From contig CAMUZU010000013.1 in assembly GCA_947165295.1 (NCBI GenBank), positions 1 through 56,886 of the forward strand: DNA of 56,886 nucleotides, given 5' to 3'. The position numbers and the translations under genes were made by a program. This document shows positions 44,042-51,562 of the stretch, in pieces. Under the pieces are notes generated by a model, which was not told where the DNA came from, did not search any database, and saw only the letters and a program-made list of their open reading frames with translations. Source of the stretch: an uncultured Selenomonadales bacterium (lineage in GTDB: Bacteria; Bacillota; Negativicutes; Selenomonadales; Selenomonadaceae). How positions within the stretch are numbered: position 1 is the first letter of the stretch; each line of letters starts with the position of its first letter.

Positions 44042-44947
44042 ATGCTGAAGTTTTTCAAGGAGATGTTGCGAAACATGAAACGAAACGACCCGTGTTGGTG
44101 CGGCAGCGGCAAGAAGTACAAAAAATGTCACGAGGACTTCGACGCACGAATTGACGAAATTAAATTTCTCAAGGCGCGCAACCAGGTTCGTCCTCCGAAA
44201 CGGCTTATCAACAACGCGGCGGACATTGAAGGCATCAAGCGGGCGGCGGTCATTAACACCGGTGCGCTTGACTTGATGAACGAGCTTGTCCGCGAAGGCG
44301 TCGACACGTTGACGTTAAACGACGCGGCGCACGAATTCATAACGAGTCACGGCGGACATCCGAGTTGTCTTGGCTTCGAGGGCTTCCCGAAAAGCATTTG
44401 CATTTCCGTCAACAACGTCGTGTGCCACGGCATTCCGTCGCGCAAAGAAATTCTCAAGTCGGGCGACATCTTGAACATTGACATTACCACGGACTTGGAC
44501 GGCTACTTTGCGGACGCGTCGCGCATGTACACCGTCGGCGAAGTTTCGGCGGAGGCTCAACGCTTGATTGACACGACGCGGGAGATTATGGAAGTTGGCA
44601 TTGCTGCTGCCAAACCTTGGCATTTCGTCGGCGACATTGGCGCGGCCTGCGGACAGCTTGCACACGCGAACGGTTATTCGGTCGTCACGGACTTGGGCGG
44701 CCACGGCGTCGGCAAGAAGTTTCACCTGGAGCCGTTCGTCAGCCACGATTGTCGCGCCGAAACGGGCATGTTGCTTGTCCCCGGCATTGTGTTGACCGTC
44801 GAGCCGATGATTAACGCGGGCAGGCGCGAAGTCACCGTTGACGACAAAGACAACTGGACTGTTCGCACGGCGGACGGCTCACTTTCCGCGCAGTGGGAGA
44901 AGACGATTTTAATCACCGACACCGGCGCGGAAGTTCTCGCAAGCTGA
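44042..44947 (+). CDS. map: methionine aminopeptidase type I with SEC-C motif
   Basis: The 301-residue enzyme removes the initiator methionine from new proteins. A SEC-C zinc motif (DPCWCGSGKKYKKCH) at residues about 17-31 probably targets it to the ribosome. The pita-bread catalytic domain shows the metal ligands in LNIDITTDLDGYFADASR (two Asp), GHGVGKKFH (His), TVEPMI and the final Glu near SAQWEKTILIT. An apparent internal start before MKRNDPCW is possible. A three-hairpin element precedes it. Confidence 0.94.
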   Translation: MLKFFKEMLRNMKRNDPCWCGSGKKYKKCHEDFDARIDEIKFLKARNQVRPPKRLINNAADIEGIKRAAVINTGALDLMNELVREGVDTLTLNDAAHEFITSHGGHPSCLGFEGFPKSICISVNNVVCHGIPSRKEILKSGDILNIDITTDLDGYFADASRMYTVGEVSAEAQRLIDTTREIMEVGIAAAKPWHFVGDIGAACGQLAHANGYSVVTDLGGHGVGKKFHLEPFVSHDCRAETGMLLVPGIVLTVEPMINAGRREVTVDDKDNWTVRTADGSLSAQWEKTILITDTGAEVLAS

Positions 44948-44956
44948 GTGTCCGGT

Positions 44957-45062
44957 GTTACTTTTCTTTGGCAGCAAAGAAAAGTAACCAAAAGAAACTG
45001 CGCCCGCTACGATACATCCTGTATCGTGCGACGGGCGAAAGCGGCCGTCATCCATGACGGCC
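44957..45062 (+). repeat. three-hairpin intergenic element, copy D
   Basis: Hairpin 44957-44988 (GTTACTTTTCTTTG/CAAAGAAAAGTAAC), hairpin 45001-45037 (CGCCCG/CGGGCG outer, ACGATACA/TGTATCGT inner), hairpin 45043-45062 (GGCCGTCAT/ATGACGGCC with the loop CC). The queC ATG is 29 bases on; GTTGCGATTGGAGGT between them is shared with copy B. Confidence 0.88.
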
Positions 45063-45091
45063 GGGTTACCGTTGCGATTGGAGGTCGCGTC

Positions 45092-45778
45092 ATGATTAAA
45101 GCTTTGGTACTTTCAAGCGGCGGCATTGATTCGACGACGTGTCTTGCGTTGGCTGTCGACAAGTTCGGCGCGGACAACGTCGCAACGCTGTCGATTTTTT
45201 ACGGGCAACGTCACTCGCTTGAACTTGAGGCCGCCCGCAACGTCGCGAAGTTCTACAACGTCGCGCATTACGAACTTGACGCCTCGGAAGTCTTTCGCAA
45301 TTCGGATTCGGCTCTGTTGGACGCGTCGACTGCTCCGCTTGAAAAAAGTTCTTACGCCGCGCAGATTCAAAAAAATAATTCGCCGCGTGTGTCGACTTAC
45401 GTTCCGTTTCGCAACGGGTTGATGATTTCGATGGCGGCAAGTTTCGCGGACGCTTTGGGCGACGACATTGAACTTTTCGTAGGCGTGCACAGCGACGACG
45501 CGGCGGGCTCGGCTTACGCGGACTGTCGACCTGATTTTATCGCGGCAATGAACGCGGCGGTTTCAATCGGCACTTACGGCAAGATTCATATCAACGCGCC
45601 GTTTGTCGACAAGACGAAAGCCGAAGTCGTCAAAGCCGGGCTTGCTCTCGACGCGCCGTATCACTTGACCCGAAGTTGTTACGAACGCGGCGAAAAACCT
45701 TGCGGACGTTGCGCCACCTGCATTGACCGTGCGAAAGCTTTTGAACTTAACGGCGTTGCTGACCCTGCTTTGACTTGA
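45092..45778 (+). CDS. queC: 7-cyano-7-deazaguanine synthase
   Basis: The 228-residue enzyme makes preQ0 from 7-carboxy-7-deazaguanine, ammonia and ATP, a step toward queuosine in tRNA. The PP-loop is [31 protein letters not shown] and the C-terminal zinc cysteines ([15 protein letters not shown]) match the family. No other que genes are in the window. The ATG at 45092 is preceded by GGAGG from the three-hairpin leader; the frame also runs back through that leader, but family homology starts at MIKALVL. Confidence 0.95.
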   Translation: MIKALVLSSGGIDSTTCLALAVDKFGADNVATLSIFYGQRHSLELEAARNVAKFYNVAHYELDASEVFRNSDSALLDASTAPLEKSSYAAQIQKNNSPRVSTYVPFRNGLMISMAASFADALGDDIELFVGVHSDDAAGSAYADCRPDFIAAMNAAVSIGTYGKIHINAPFVDKTKAEVVKAGLALDAPYHLTRSCYERGEKPCGRCATCIDRAKAFELNGVADPALT

Positions 45779-45803
45779 CGCGGAAAATTTCTTGTGTTAA
45801 ACT
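45775..45803 (+). promoter_or_regulatory. sigma70-type promoter for rpsO
   Basis: TTGACG, a 17-base spacer and TAAACT; the -35 box overlaps the queC stop codon. It leaves a leader of about 80 bases. Confidence 0.7.
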
Positions 45804-45818
45804 GCGTCAACTTCAACC

Positions 45819-45858
45819 TCGGCGCGGTTCTGCGACACTGCGACGCGAACTTTGCCGA
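45819..45858 (+). promoter_or_regulatory. possible structured S15 leader
   Basis: In the rpsO leader TCGGC pairs with GCCGA and an inner GTTC/GAAC and GCG/CGC stem forms. S15 often represses its own mRNA by binding such leaders, but I cannot match a known S15 leader class. Confidence 0.35.
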
Positions 45859-45891
45859 CGGAAATACTTTCTACGCAGGAGGACTTCACAC

Positions 45892-46158
45892 ATGTTGGAC
45901 AAACAAGCAAAGCAGGAGATCATGGAGAAATTCGCCGTGCACGAAGGCGACACCGGTTCGCCCGAAGTGCAAATCGCGCTGTTGACGGCTCGCATCTCTT
46001 ACTTGACCGAACACCTCAAGCAACACAAAAAAGATCATCATTCGCGCCGCGGCCTGCTCAAAATGGTCGGACACCGTCGCCGCCTGTTGAGCTACCTGAG
46101 CAAAAAGGACATCAACCGCTACCGCGAAATCTTGGCGCAACTGAATCTGCGCAAATAA
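45892..46158 (+). CDS. rpsO: 30S ribosomal protein S15
   Basis: The 88-residue primary 16S rRNA-binding protein of the small-subunit platform. The sequence is canonical: [27 protein letters not shown] region, then [27 protein letters not shown] and [13 protein letters not shown] perfect AGGAGG site precedes the ATG. It is transcribed alone between its promoter and terminator. Confidence 0.98.
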   Translation: MLDKQAKQEIMEKFAVHEGDTGSPEVQIALLTARISYLTEHLKQHKKDHHSRRGLLKMVGHRRRLLSYLSKKDINRYREILAQLNLRK

Positions 46159-46173
46159 TTTCACACGCACGCA

Positions 46174-46212
46174 AACGAACGGGTCGGGCATTGACGCTCG
46201 GCTCGTTTTTGG
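46174..46212 (+). terminator. terminator after rpsO
   Basis: AACGGGTCGGGC pairs fully (with G-U pairs) with GCTCGGCTCGTT around a six-base loop, followed by TTTTTGGTTT. Confidence 0.8.
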
Positions 46213-46241
46213 TTTGACGGCAAGAAAATATCTTTTCAATC

Positions 46242-46270
46242 TTGCGTTTCGCCGCGAAGCAAGTTATAAT
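46242..46270 (+). promoter_or_regulatory. promoter upstream of the CRISPR array
   Basis: TTGCGT, a 17-base spacer and TATAAT lie about 230 bases before the first repeat, in the presumed leader. No convincing gene lies between, so it may drive the pre-crRNA. The remaining leader (46271-46501) holds nothing else I can name. Confidence 0.55.
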
Positions 46271-46501
46271 GCCGGCAATTTCAAGTTGCAAAATGGAAAG
46301 TGTTTCAGGCTTATGCAGTGACGCCGTTTGAGCCAAACATTTTCCAAAACGAAAGGAGCGCGCCAACTCAACAAAAACACTGCTTTTACCAAAGTGAATT
46401 GCCAATTTTTTAGGAGAACGCAATCGAACAGCGGGCTTTTTCAAAACACTTTCCGAAAGCTCGAAATTCGTGGCGTTGCGAAGCCCTCGGCAAGGGCTAC
46501 T

Positions 46502-47134
46502 GTCGCGCATGCCTCCATACCGTTTACGGTTTTGAAACACGTGTTTTGGCGGCGCGGAACGCGGCAGGCGTCGTCGTCGCGCATGCCTCCATACCGTTTA
46601 CGGTTTTGAAACCCGAGCCACCAGCTTCACGCAGAGCTTTAATCTGCTCCAGTCGCGCATGCCTCCATACCGTTTACGGTTTTGAAACTTTTCGACAGCC
46701 GTTGTCCGATGCGCGCTTCGAGAGCGTGTCGCGCATGCCTCCATACCGTTTACGGTTTTGAAACAATGCCAAAAGAATTTCGCCATCGATTTTCTGTTCT
46801 AGTCGCGCATGCCTCCATACCGTTTACGGTTTTGAAACAAATTTGAATACGCGCGCCGTATCCCTGCTTTTGATGTCGCGCATGCCTCCATACCGTTTAC
46901 GGTTTTGAAACAGGTTTTGAAACCTTCGACGACGGTCGAAAAACCCTGCTCGTCGCGCATGCCTCCATACCGTTTACGGTTTTGAAACCCGGTATCCGCA
47001 GATATCCCGGACTGTGATGTAAGTGTCGCGCATGCCTCCATACCGTTTACGGTTTTGAAACTTCGCCGTCACGCTCGGACCAAGCGTCACCATTGCAGTC
47101 GCGCATGCCTCCATACCGTTTACGGTCTTCAAGG
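46502..47134 (+). CRISPR. CRISPR array, 8 intact repeats plus a degenerate ninth, 8 spacers, no cas genes
   Basis: The 37-base repeat runs from GTCGCGCATGCCTCC to GGTTTTGAAAC, with an internal ACCGT/ACGGT palindrome. Repeats start at 46502, 46576, 46652, 46728, 46802, 46875, 46952, 47025 and 47098. Spacers are 36-40 bases. The repeat at 47098 is degenerate in its last 10 bases, and a still more worn copy lies at about 47168-47195, marking the leader-distal end, so the leader is on the left. A repeat ending GAAAC is typical of class 1 (type I or III) systems. No cas gene is in the window, so it relies on genes elsewhere or is a relic. Confidence 0.95.
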
Positions 47135-47195
47135 CGACATGGTTCGCCAAATGCTACACAAAGTAAACTCCATACCGCTTGCGGTCTTGTGAGCA

Positions 47196-47233
47196 AAAAA
47201 ATTCCCGTCGAAATTACTCGGCGGGGTTTTTTG
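47196..47233 (+). terminator. terminator after the CRISPR array
   Basis: CCCGTCGA pairs with TCGGCGGG, with A7 before and T6 after. It would end the pre-crRNA transcript. Confidence 0.75.
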
Positions 47234-47327
47234 TTGCTGAAAAATTTTTGAAAGCCCGCAGACACGGCGCAAGTTTCGTGATAGAATATCCGCGTTTTAA
47301 GCATCACACCACGGAGGTGAACTTTTT

Positions 47328-48707
47328 TTGCAGAACAAAACGAAGGCGACGGCGACACTTGCGGGCAGCGCGCTTTTGGCGGTTTCGACGTTGCCGGAAA
47401 TTTCTCCGCTGAAATTTATTTTGACGGGCGCGGGCGGCTCGTTCACGTTGGGACTTTTGAATCACGGCTTTTTGGCGGCGACAATCGGCGGCATGGCGGA
47501 CTGGTTCGGCGTCACGGCACTTTTCCGCAAACCGCTGGGCATCGGCTTCCACACGGAAATTCTGCGTCGCAATCGTGCGCGAATCATGGACGCGATTGTC
47601 GAATTCGTCGGCACCGATCTGCTCAACACCGAAAACATCATGCAGACCGTTCGCGACGAAAACACCGCGCAACTTTTGATTGACTACTTTGAACGCAACA
47701 ACGGCCGTGCGAAGACGAAAGCAATGGTTCGCGACGTCATGAGTGAACTTTTCGGCACGCTCGACACGCAGAAAATTTCTTCCGCCGTCGCCCCGATACT
47801 CGAAAACGAAATCAAAAATCTCGACGCGCAAAAATTCTTCGACGCCGTGTTAAAGGTCGTCACAAGCGACAAACACAGCCGCAAGATTTTAATCGCGCTG
47901 TTCGACACGGGGCACAAAATCATTCAAAGCCGCCACATGCAGGAAGAAATCCTCAAGAAAATTACGCAACTTCGCGAGGCTTACGAAGGCGATTCGGCGG
48001 GACGTGCGCTTGTGCTGTCAAGCATGGGTTTGACCGACGAAAAAATTTTGACGATACTCAACGAGACCGTCGAACAGAAAATCTCCGACGCCGAAAAAAT
48101 TCTTGGCGCGACGGGCATGGTCGAAAGCTCCACCGCAAACGCCGCAAACGAAATGATTCGCACGTTCGGCGGATTTATTCAAAATGCGGCAGGTTCGCTA
48201 AACACGAAAAAATTTCTCGACGACGTCAAGAACATGTTCCTGCAGAAGTTCGATTCGGCGTCCTTCGTCAAGACGTGGCTCGATGTCAACGTCAAAGGCG
48301 AAACCGATCCGAAGATTCTCGAAAAGATTCGTCGTCAACAGGCGGCAAACCCCGGCGCAATGGTCGTCGAAGTCGAACGCAAAGAGGTCGTTTGGAAAGC
48401 CGCCGTCGATTATCTCGTCGACGCGAAGATTGACGAATTCATCAACAGCACGGCGCAACAGCAACGCTTCGACAAGCTCATCAAAGATTTTATTGCCGGC
48501 CTGCTTGACGAATATCGCGGGCAAATTCCGCTCATGATTCGCGAACGGCTCGACAAGTTCAGCGACGACGAGTTGACCGAATTTGTCGAAGGGCACGTTG
48601 CCGACGATTTGCAGATGATTCGTATCAACGGCTCGGTTTGCGGCGCGCTTGTCGGCATGTTTCTGTTCGTCGTGTCGCAACTTATCGAACACTTCGTTGC
48701 ACGCTGA
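47328..48707 (+). CDS. DUF445 family membrane-associated protein
   Basis: The 459-residue protein has hydrophobic segments at both ends (TLAGSALLAVSTLPEI; VCGALVGMFLFVVSQLIEHFV). The family hallmark GGMADWFGVTALFRKPLGIGFHTEIL lies near the N-terminus, and a long helical middle follows. DUF445 proteins are conserved inner-membrane proteins of unknown function. The start is TTG, with GGAGGTGA ten bases upstream. A second DUF445 gene follows 16 bases later. Confidence 0.88.
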   Translation: MQNKTKATATLAGSALLAVSTLPEISPLKFILTGAGGSFTLGLLNHGFLAATIGGMADWFGVTALFRKPLGIGFHTEILRRNRARIMDAIVEFVGTDLLNTENIMQTVRDENTAQLLIDYFERNNGRAKTKAMVRDVMSELFGTLDTQKISSAVAPILENEIKNLDAQKFFDAVLKVVTSDKHSRKILIALFDTGHKIIQSRHMQEEILKKITQLREAYEGDSAGRALVLSSMGLTDEKILTILNETVEQKISDAEKILGATGMVESSTANAANEMIRTFGGFIQNAAGSLNTKKFLDDVKNMFLQKFDSASFVKTWLDVNVKGETDPKILEKIRRQQAANPGAMVVEVERKEVVWKAAVDYLVDAKIDEFINSTAQQQRFDKLIKDFIAGLLDEYRGQIPLMIRERLDKFSDDELTEFVEGHVADDLQMIRINGSVCGALVGMFLFVVSQLIEHFVAR

Positions 48708-48723
48708 AAGGTCGTGAAAACTT

Positions 48724-50052
48724 TTGAACAGATGGAACACTGCGGACACGACGTTACTTTGTGCCGCGCTGTTTTTTTTGGCGGCCGTCGGCTTCAAAAT
48801 CGTGTTCCCCGAAAATATCATTGCGGAAGGTTTTTTGTTCGTGACGGAGGCGGCTCTCGTCGGCGGAATTGCGGACTGGTTCGCCGTCACCGCGCTGTTC
48901 AAAAAGCCGCTCGGCTTCCCGTTCCACACAGCGATTTTGCCGCGCCGTCGCAAAGACTTCGTCAAAGCGTCGGTCATGATGGTTCAGCAGGAATTCTTTT
49001 CGCGTCGGACGATCTTCAAGAAAATCAGCGACTTTAAGCTGTTGCCGAAAATTGTTGACTTCCTTGCCCGCGACACAACCCGCAAGCTCGTCGTCGGCGA
49101 ACTGTTTAACGTCGTGAAAAAATTCGTCGCCGCGCAAAACAAAGAAACTCGCTCGAAGGCAATCGCCAATGAACTGCGTCGAATTCTGCGCGACTTGCCC
49201 GCCGAAAGACTTATCAACGACTTTGGCTCGAAACTCCGCAAGGGCGACAAAGACCGCGAAATTTTTATTTCAATCGTCAAGGCAATGCGCCGCACGGCAG
49301 CCAAGCCCGAAACGTGCGACAGGTTGCAGGCGATTCTCGAAGAGTACGCCGAAGAAAAAACCCGCGACATGGGCGGATTCTCGATGCTTATGGCGGGACT
49401 TGCTCAGATGCTCGACCTTGTCAACTTTGAAGAGGCGGCACGTATCATGCAAGTTCAACTGCTTAAACTTTTGGACGAACTTGCCGCCGATTCGCAACTG
49501 CACCGCCGCACGCTCAACGAATGCCGCGAAAAAATTTCCGAACTCAGCGACACGCCCGAATTTAAAGACCTGGTCGAACGAATTCAAATTGACGCCGCAA
49601 ACGCCATGCCGCTCGAAGAGGCAATCGAACTTGCGCTGATTCACCTTGAAAACCAAATTGCGACGGTTGACTTCGACGAAACACTTGCGAAGGCTCAAGC
49701 GTCGAAAACTCTCAAGCTCGGCTCGAAAAATCTCGGCGTCCTGCTGGTCAACATTTTCAACGACGAATACGACAACTTCATTCGACTTCTGCGCGAAGAC
49801 ACGACCGCGAAGCTTGCCGTTGAAAAATTCGTCGACGAACTCACCGCACGTTCCGCCCTGCACGCACAGCCGCTCGTCGGTACCGTCGCCAAAAGCGCAC
49901 TCGACCGCTTGACCGAAGAGCAACTCAACAATCTCGTTTATGACAAGGCGGAGCAGGACTTCATTTGGATTCGCTTGAACGGCTCGATTGTCGGAAGTGT
50001 CGTCGGGCTTGCGATTTTCGTTGCGATTAAAGCTGCGGGGTTAAGCGTATGA
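48724..50052 (+). CDS. DUF445 family membrane-associated protein
   Basis: The paralog has 442 residues with the same layout: an N-terminal helix (LLCAALFFLAAVGFKIVF), the hallmark GGIADWFAVTALFKKPLGFPFHTAIL, a helical middle and a C-terminal helix (IVGSVVGLAIFVAIKAAG). The likely start is TTG at 48724 after AAAGG. The stop overlaps murI by four bases. Function is unknown; the pair probably acts together at the membrane. Confidence 0.87.
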   Translation: MNRWNTADTTLLCAALFFLAAVGFKIVFPENIIAEGFLFVTEAALVGGIADWFAVTALFKKPLGFPFHTAILPRRRKDFVKASVMMVQQEFFSRRTIFKKISDFKLLPKIVDFLARDTTRKLVVGELFNVVKKFVAAQNKETRSKAIANELRRILRDLPAERLINDFGSKLRKGDKDREIFISIVKAMRRTAAKPETCDRLQAILEEYAEEKTRDMGGFSMLMAGLAQMLDLVNFEEAARIMQVQLLKLLDELAADSQLHRRTLNECREKISELSDTPEFKDLVERIQIDAANAMPLEEAIELALIHLENQIATVDFDETLAKAQASKTLKLGSKNLGVLLVNIFNDEYDNFIRLLREDTTAKLAVEKFVDELTARSALHAQPLVGTVAKSALDRLTEEQLNNLVYDKAEQDFIWIRLNGSIVGSVVGLAIFVAIKAAGLSV

Positions 50053-50837
50053 AATTGGCGTTCTTTGATTCGGGTATCGGCGGACTTAGCGTCCTGCACC
50101 ACGCGGCGAAACTTTTGCCGAACGAAGAATTCATTTTCTTTGCGGACGAAGACCACGTACCTTACGGCACAAAGTCGCGGGCGGAAGTCTTGCACTTCGT
50201 CGACGACGCGTTTAAATTTTTGACGGCGCAAGACGTGTCGGCAATCGTCGTGGCGTGCAACACCGCAACATCCGTCGCCGTGCGCGACATGCGGAAAAAA
50301 TATTCGCTGCCGATAATCGGCATGGAGCCCGCGTTGAAAGTCGCGCTCGACACGTTCCCCGGCAGAAAAGTTTTGGTCGCGGCGACGGCGATAACCGTCA
50401 CGGGCGAAAAAATCCGTCGGTTAATCGAACGACTTCACGCGCAGGAATTCACACAGCTCAAAGCTTTGTCGGAGCTTGTCACCTTCGCGGAGCGGCAGGA
50501 ATTCAATTCGCCGAACGTCGAAAATTATTTGCGGGCGGAACTTGCGAACGTGGACTTCGCGCAGTTTTCATCGCTGGTACTCGGTTGCACGCATTTTAAT
50601 TACTTCAAAGACACGTTGCGAAAAATTTTGCCGCCGCACGTGCGAATTCTTGACGGCAACGCGGGCACCGTCAACGAATTAATCAGGCGGACGGGCTTGC
50701 AACCTGCCACAAAACTTGTCCCGTGTCCCGTGTCCCTTGTCCCTTACTATTCGGGACGGCTCGTCACGGACGCGGCGGAATTGGAGCGGCTGAAAACTTT
50801 TCTGCGGCGGCTCGACGAAATGGAGGCTTTGACATGA
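50049..50837 (+). CDS. murI: glutamate racemase
   Basis: The 262-residue enzyme makes D-glutamate for peptidoglycan. It starts MKLAFFDSGIGGLSVL, and the two catalytic cysteines lie in VVACNTATS and LGCTHFNYF. Near the C-terminus the coding sequence contains in-frame GTGTCCC/TTGTCCC repeats (50714-50747, read as LVPCPVSLVPYY), the same short repeat as at 3615-3695; it seems tolerated at the edge of the fold. It overlaps both neighbours by four bases. Confidence 0.95.
   Translation: MKLAFFDSGIGGLSVLHHAAKLLPNEEFIFFADEDHVPYGTKSRAEVLHFVDDAFKFLTAQDVSAIVVACNTATSVAVRDMRKKYSLPIIGMEPALKVALDTFPGRKVLVAATAITVTGEKIRRLIERLHAQEFTQLKALSELVTFAERQEFNSPNVENYLRAELANVDFAQFSSLVLGCTHFNYFKDTLRKILPPHVRILDGNAGTVNELIRRTGLQPATKLVPCPVSLVPYYSGRLVTDAAELERLKTFLRRLDEMEALT
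50714..50747 (+). repeat. GTGTCCC/TTGTCCC heptamer repeats inside murI
   Basis: Four to five copies of a seven-base unit interrupt the murI coding region without breaking the frame. It is the complement of the GGGACA units at 3615-3695. Confidence 0.75.
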
Positions 50838-51496
50838 AAATTTATCGTGCGGCGATTTTCGACATGGACGGCACGTTGACCGACACGCTCGACGATTTAC
50901 ACATAAGCGTTAATGAAATGCTTGCGCACTTCGGTTACCCGACGCGCACGCTTGACGAAGTTCGACGCTTCGTCGGCAACGGCGCACGCAAGTTAATGAT
51001 TCGCGCTTTGCCCGCCGACAAAAATTCCGACGCGGAAGTTGACTCGGCTTTGGCGGTTTACAACGAATGTTACGCCCGTCATTGCACCGACAAAGTCAAA
51101 CCTTACGCGGGCATCATGGACTTGTTGACGACGCTTGCCGACAAAAAAATTCCGCTGGGCATTTGCACGAACAAACAGCACTTCGCGGCGGTGGAGATTG
51201 CCGACAAGATTCTTGCGCCCGTCAAATTCGCTCAAGTCAGTGGCGATGAACCCGGTCAACCGCGAAAGCCCGACCCGACGCGTCCGCTTGCCGTGATGAA
51301 AAGTTGCGGCGTCAAACCCGAAGACGTGGCTTATTTCGGTGACACGGCAGTTGACATGGAGACCGCCCGCAACGCGAATTTTCTTGCCGTCGGCGTGACG
51401 TGGGGTTTTCGCCCGCGCAGTGAACTTGAATCAAGCGGCGCACAAATTATCGTCGACAATCCCGCAGAAATTTTGACGCGAATCAACTTCGGCTGA
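50834..51496 (+). CDS. HAD-family phosphatase, phosphoglycolate phosphatase-like
   Basis: The 220-residue HAD hydrolase has motif I FDMDGTLTDT (nucleophile Asp), motif II LGICTNK, motif III Lys in QPRKPDP and motif IV AYFGDTAVDMETA. Gph-type enzymes remove 2-phosphoglycolate formed during DNA repair, but related HADs act on other phosphates. The ATG overlaps the murI stop (ATGA), with TGGAGG upstream. It ends the DUF445-murI operon before a terminator. Confidence 0.87.
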   Translation: MKIYRAAIFDMDGTLTDTLDDLHISVNEMLAHFGYPTRTLDEVRRFVGNGARKLMIRALPADKNSDAEVDSALAVYNECYARHCTDKVKPYAGIMDLLTTLADKKIPLGICTNKQHFAAVEIADKILAPVKFAQVSGDEPGQPRKPDPTRPLAVMKSCGVKPEDVAYFGDTAVDMETARNANFLAVGVTWGFRPRSELESSGAQIIVDNPAEILTRINFG

Positions 51497-51506
51497 ACTT
51501 CACGCA

Positions 51507-51548
51507 CAAAAAAATCCCCCGACGTTTTGTCGAGGGATAATTTTTTTG
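51507..51548. terminator. bidirectional terminator between the phosphatase gene and the RTX-like gene
   Basis: ATCCCCCGAC pairs with GTCGAGGGAT (one mismatch) around GTTTT, with A7 on the left and T7 on the right. Confidence 0.85.
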
Positions 51549-51562
51549 TCGCAAGTGAAATG

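Noticed and set aside
44948-45091. N-terminal extension of queC through the three-hairpin leader
   Set aside because: The frame is open only because the leader lacks a stop; QueC homology and the GGAGG site both place the start at 45092.
46271-46501. Possible tracrRNA-like anti-repeat (TTTTTCAAAACAC) in the CRISPR leader
   Set aside because: Only about eight bases match the repeat, and the repeat type does not look like type II.
46546-47041. Open frames across the CRISPR array with repeated peptide HASIPFTVLK or NRKRYGGMRD
   Set aside because: They are translations of the CRISPR repeat, not genes.
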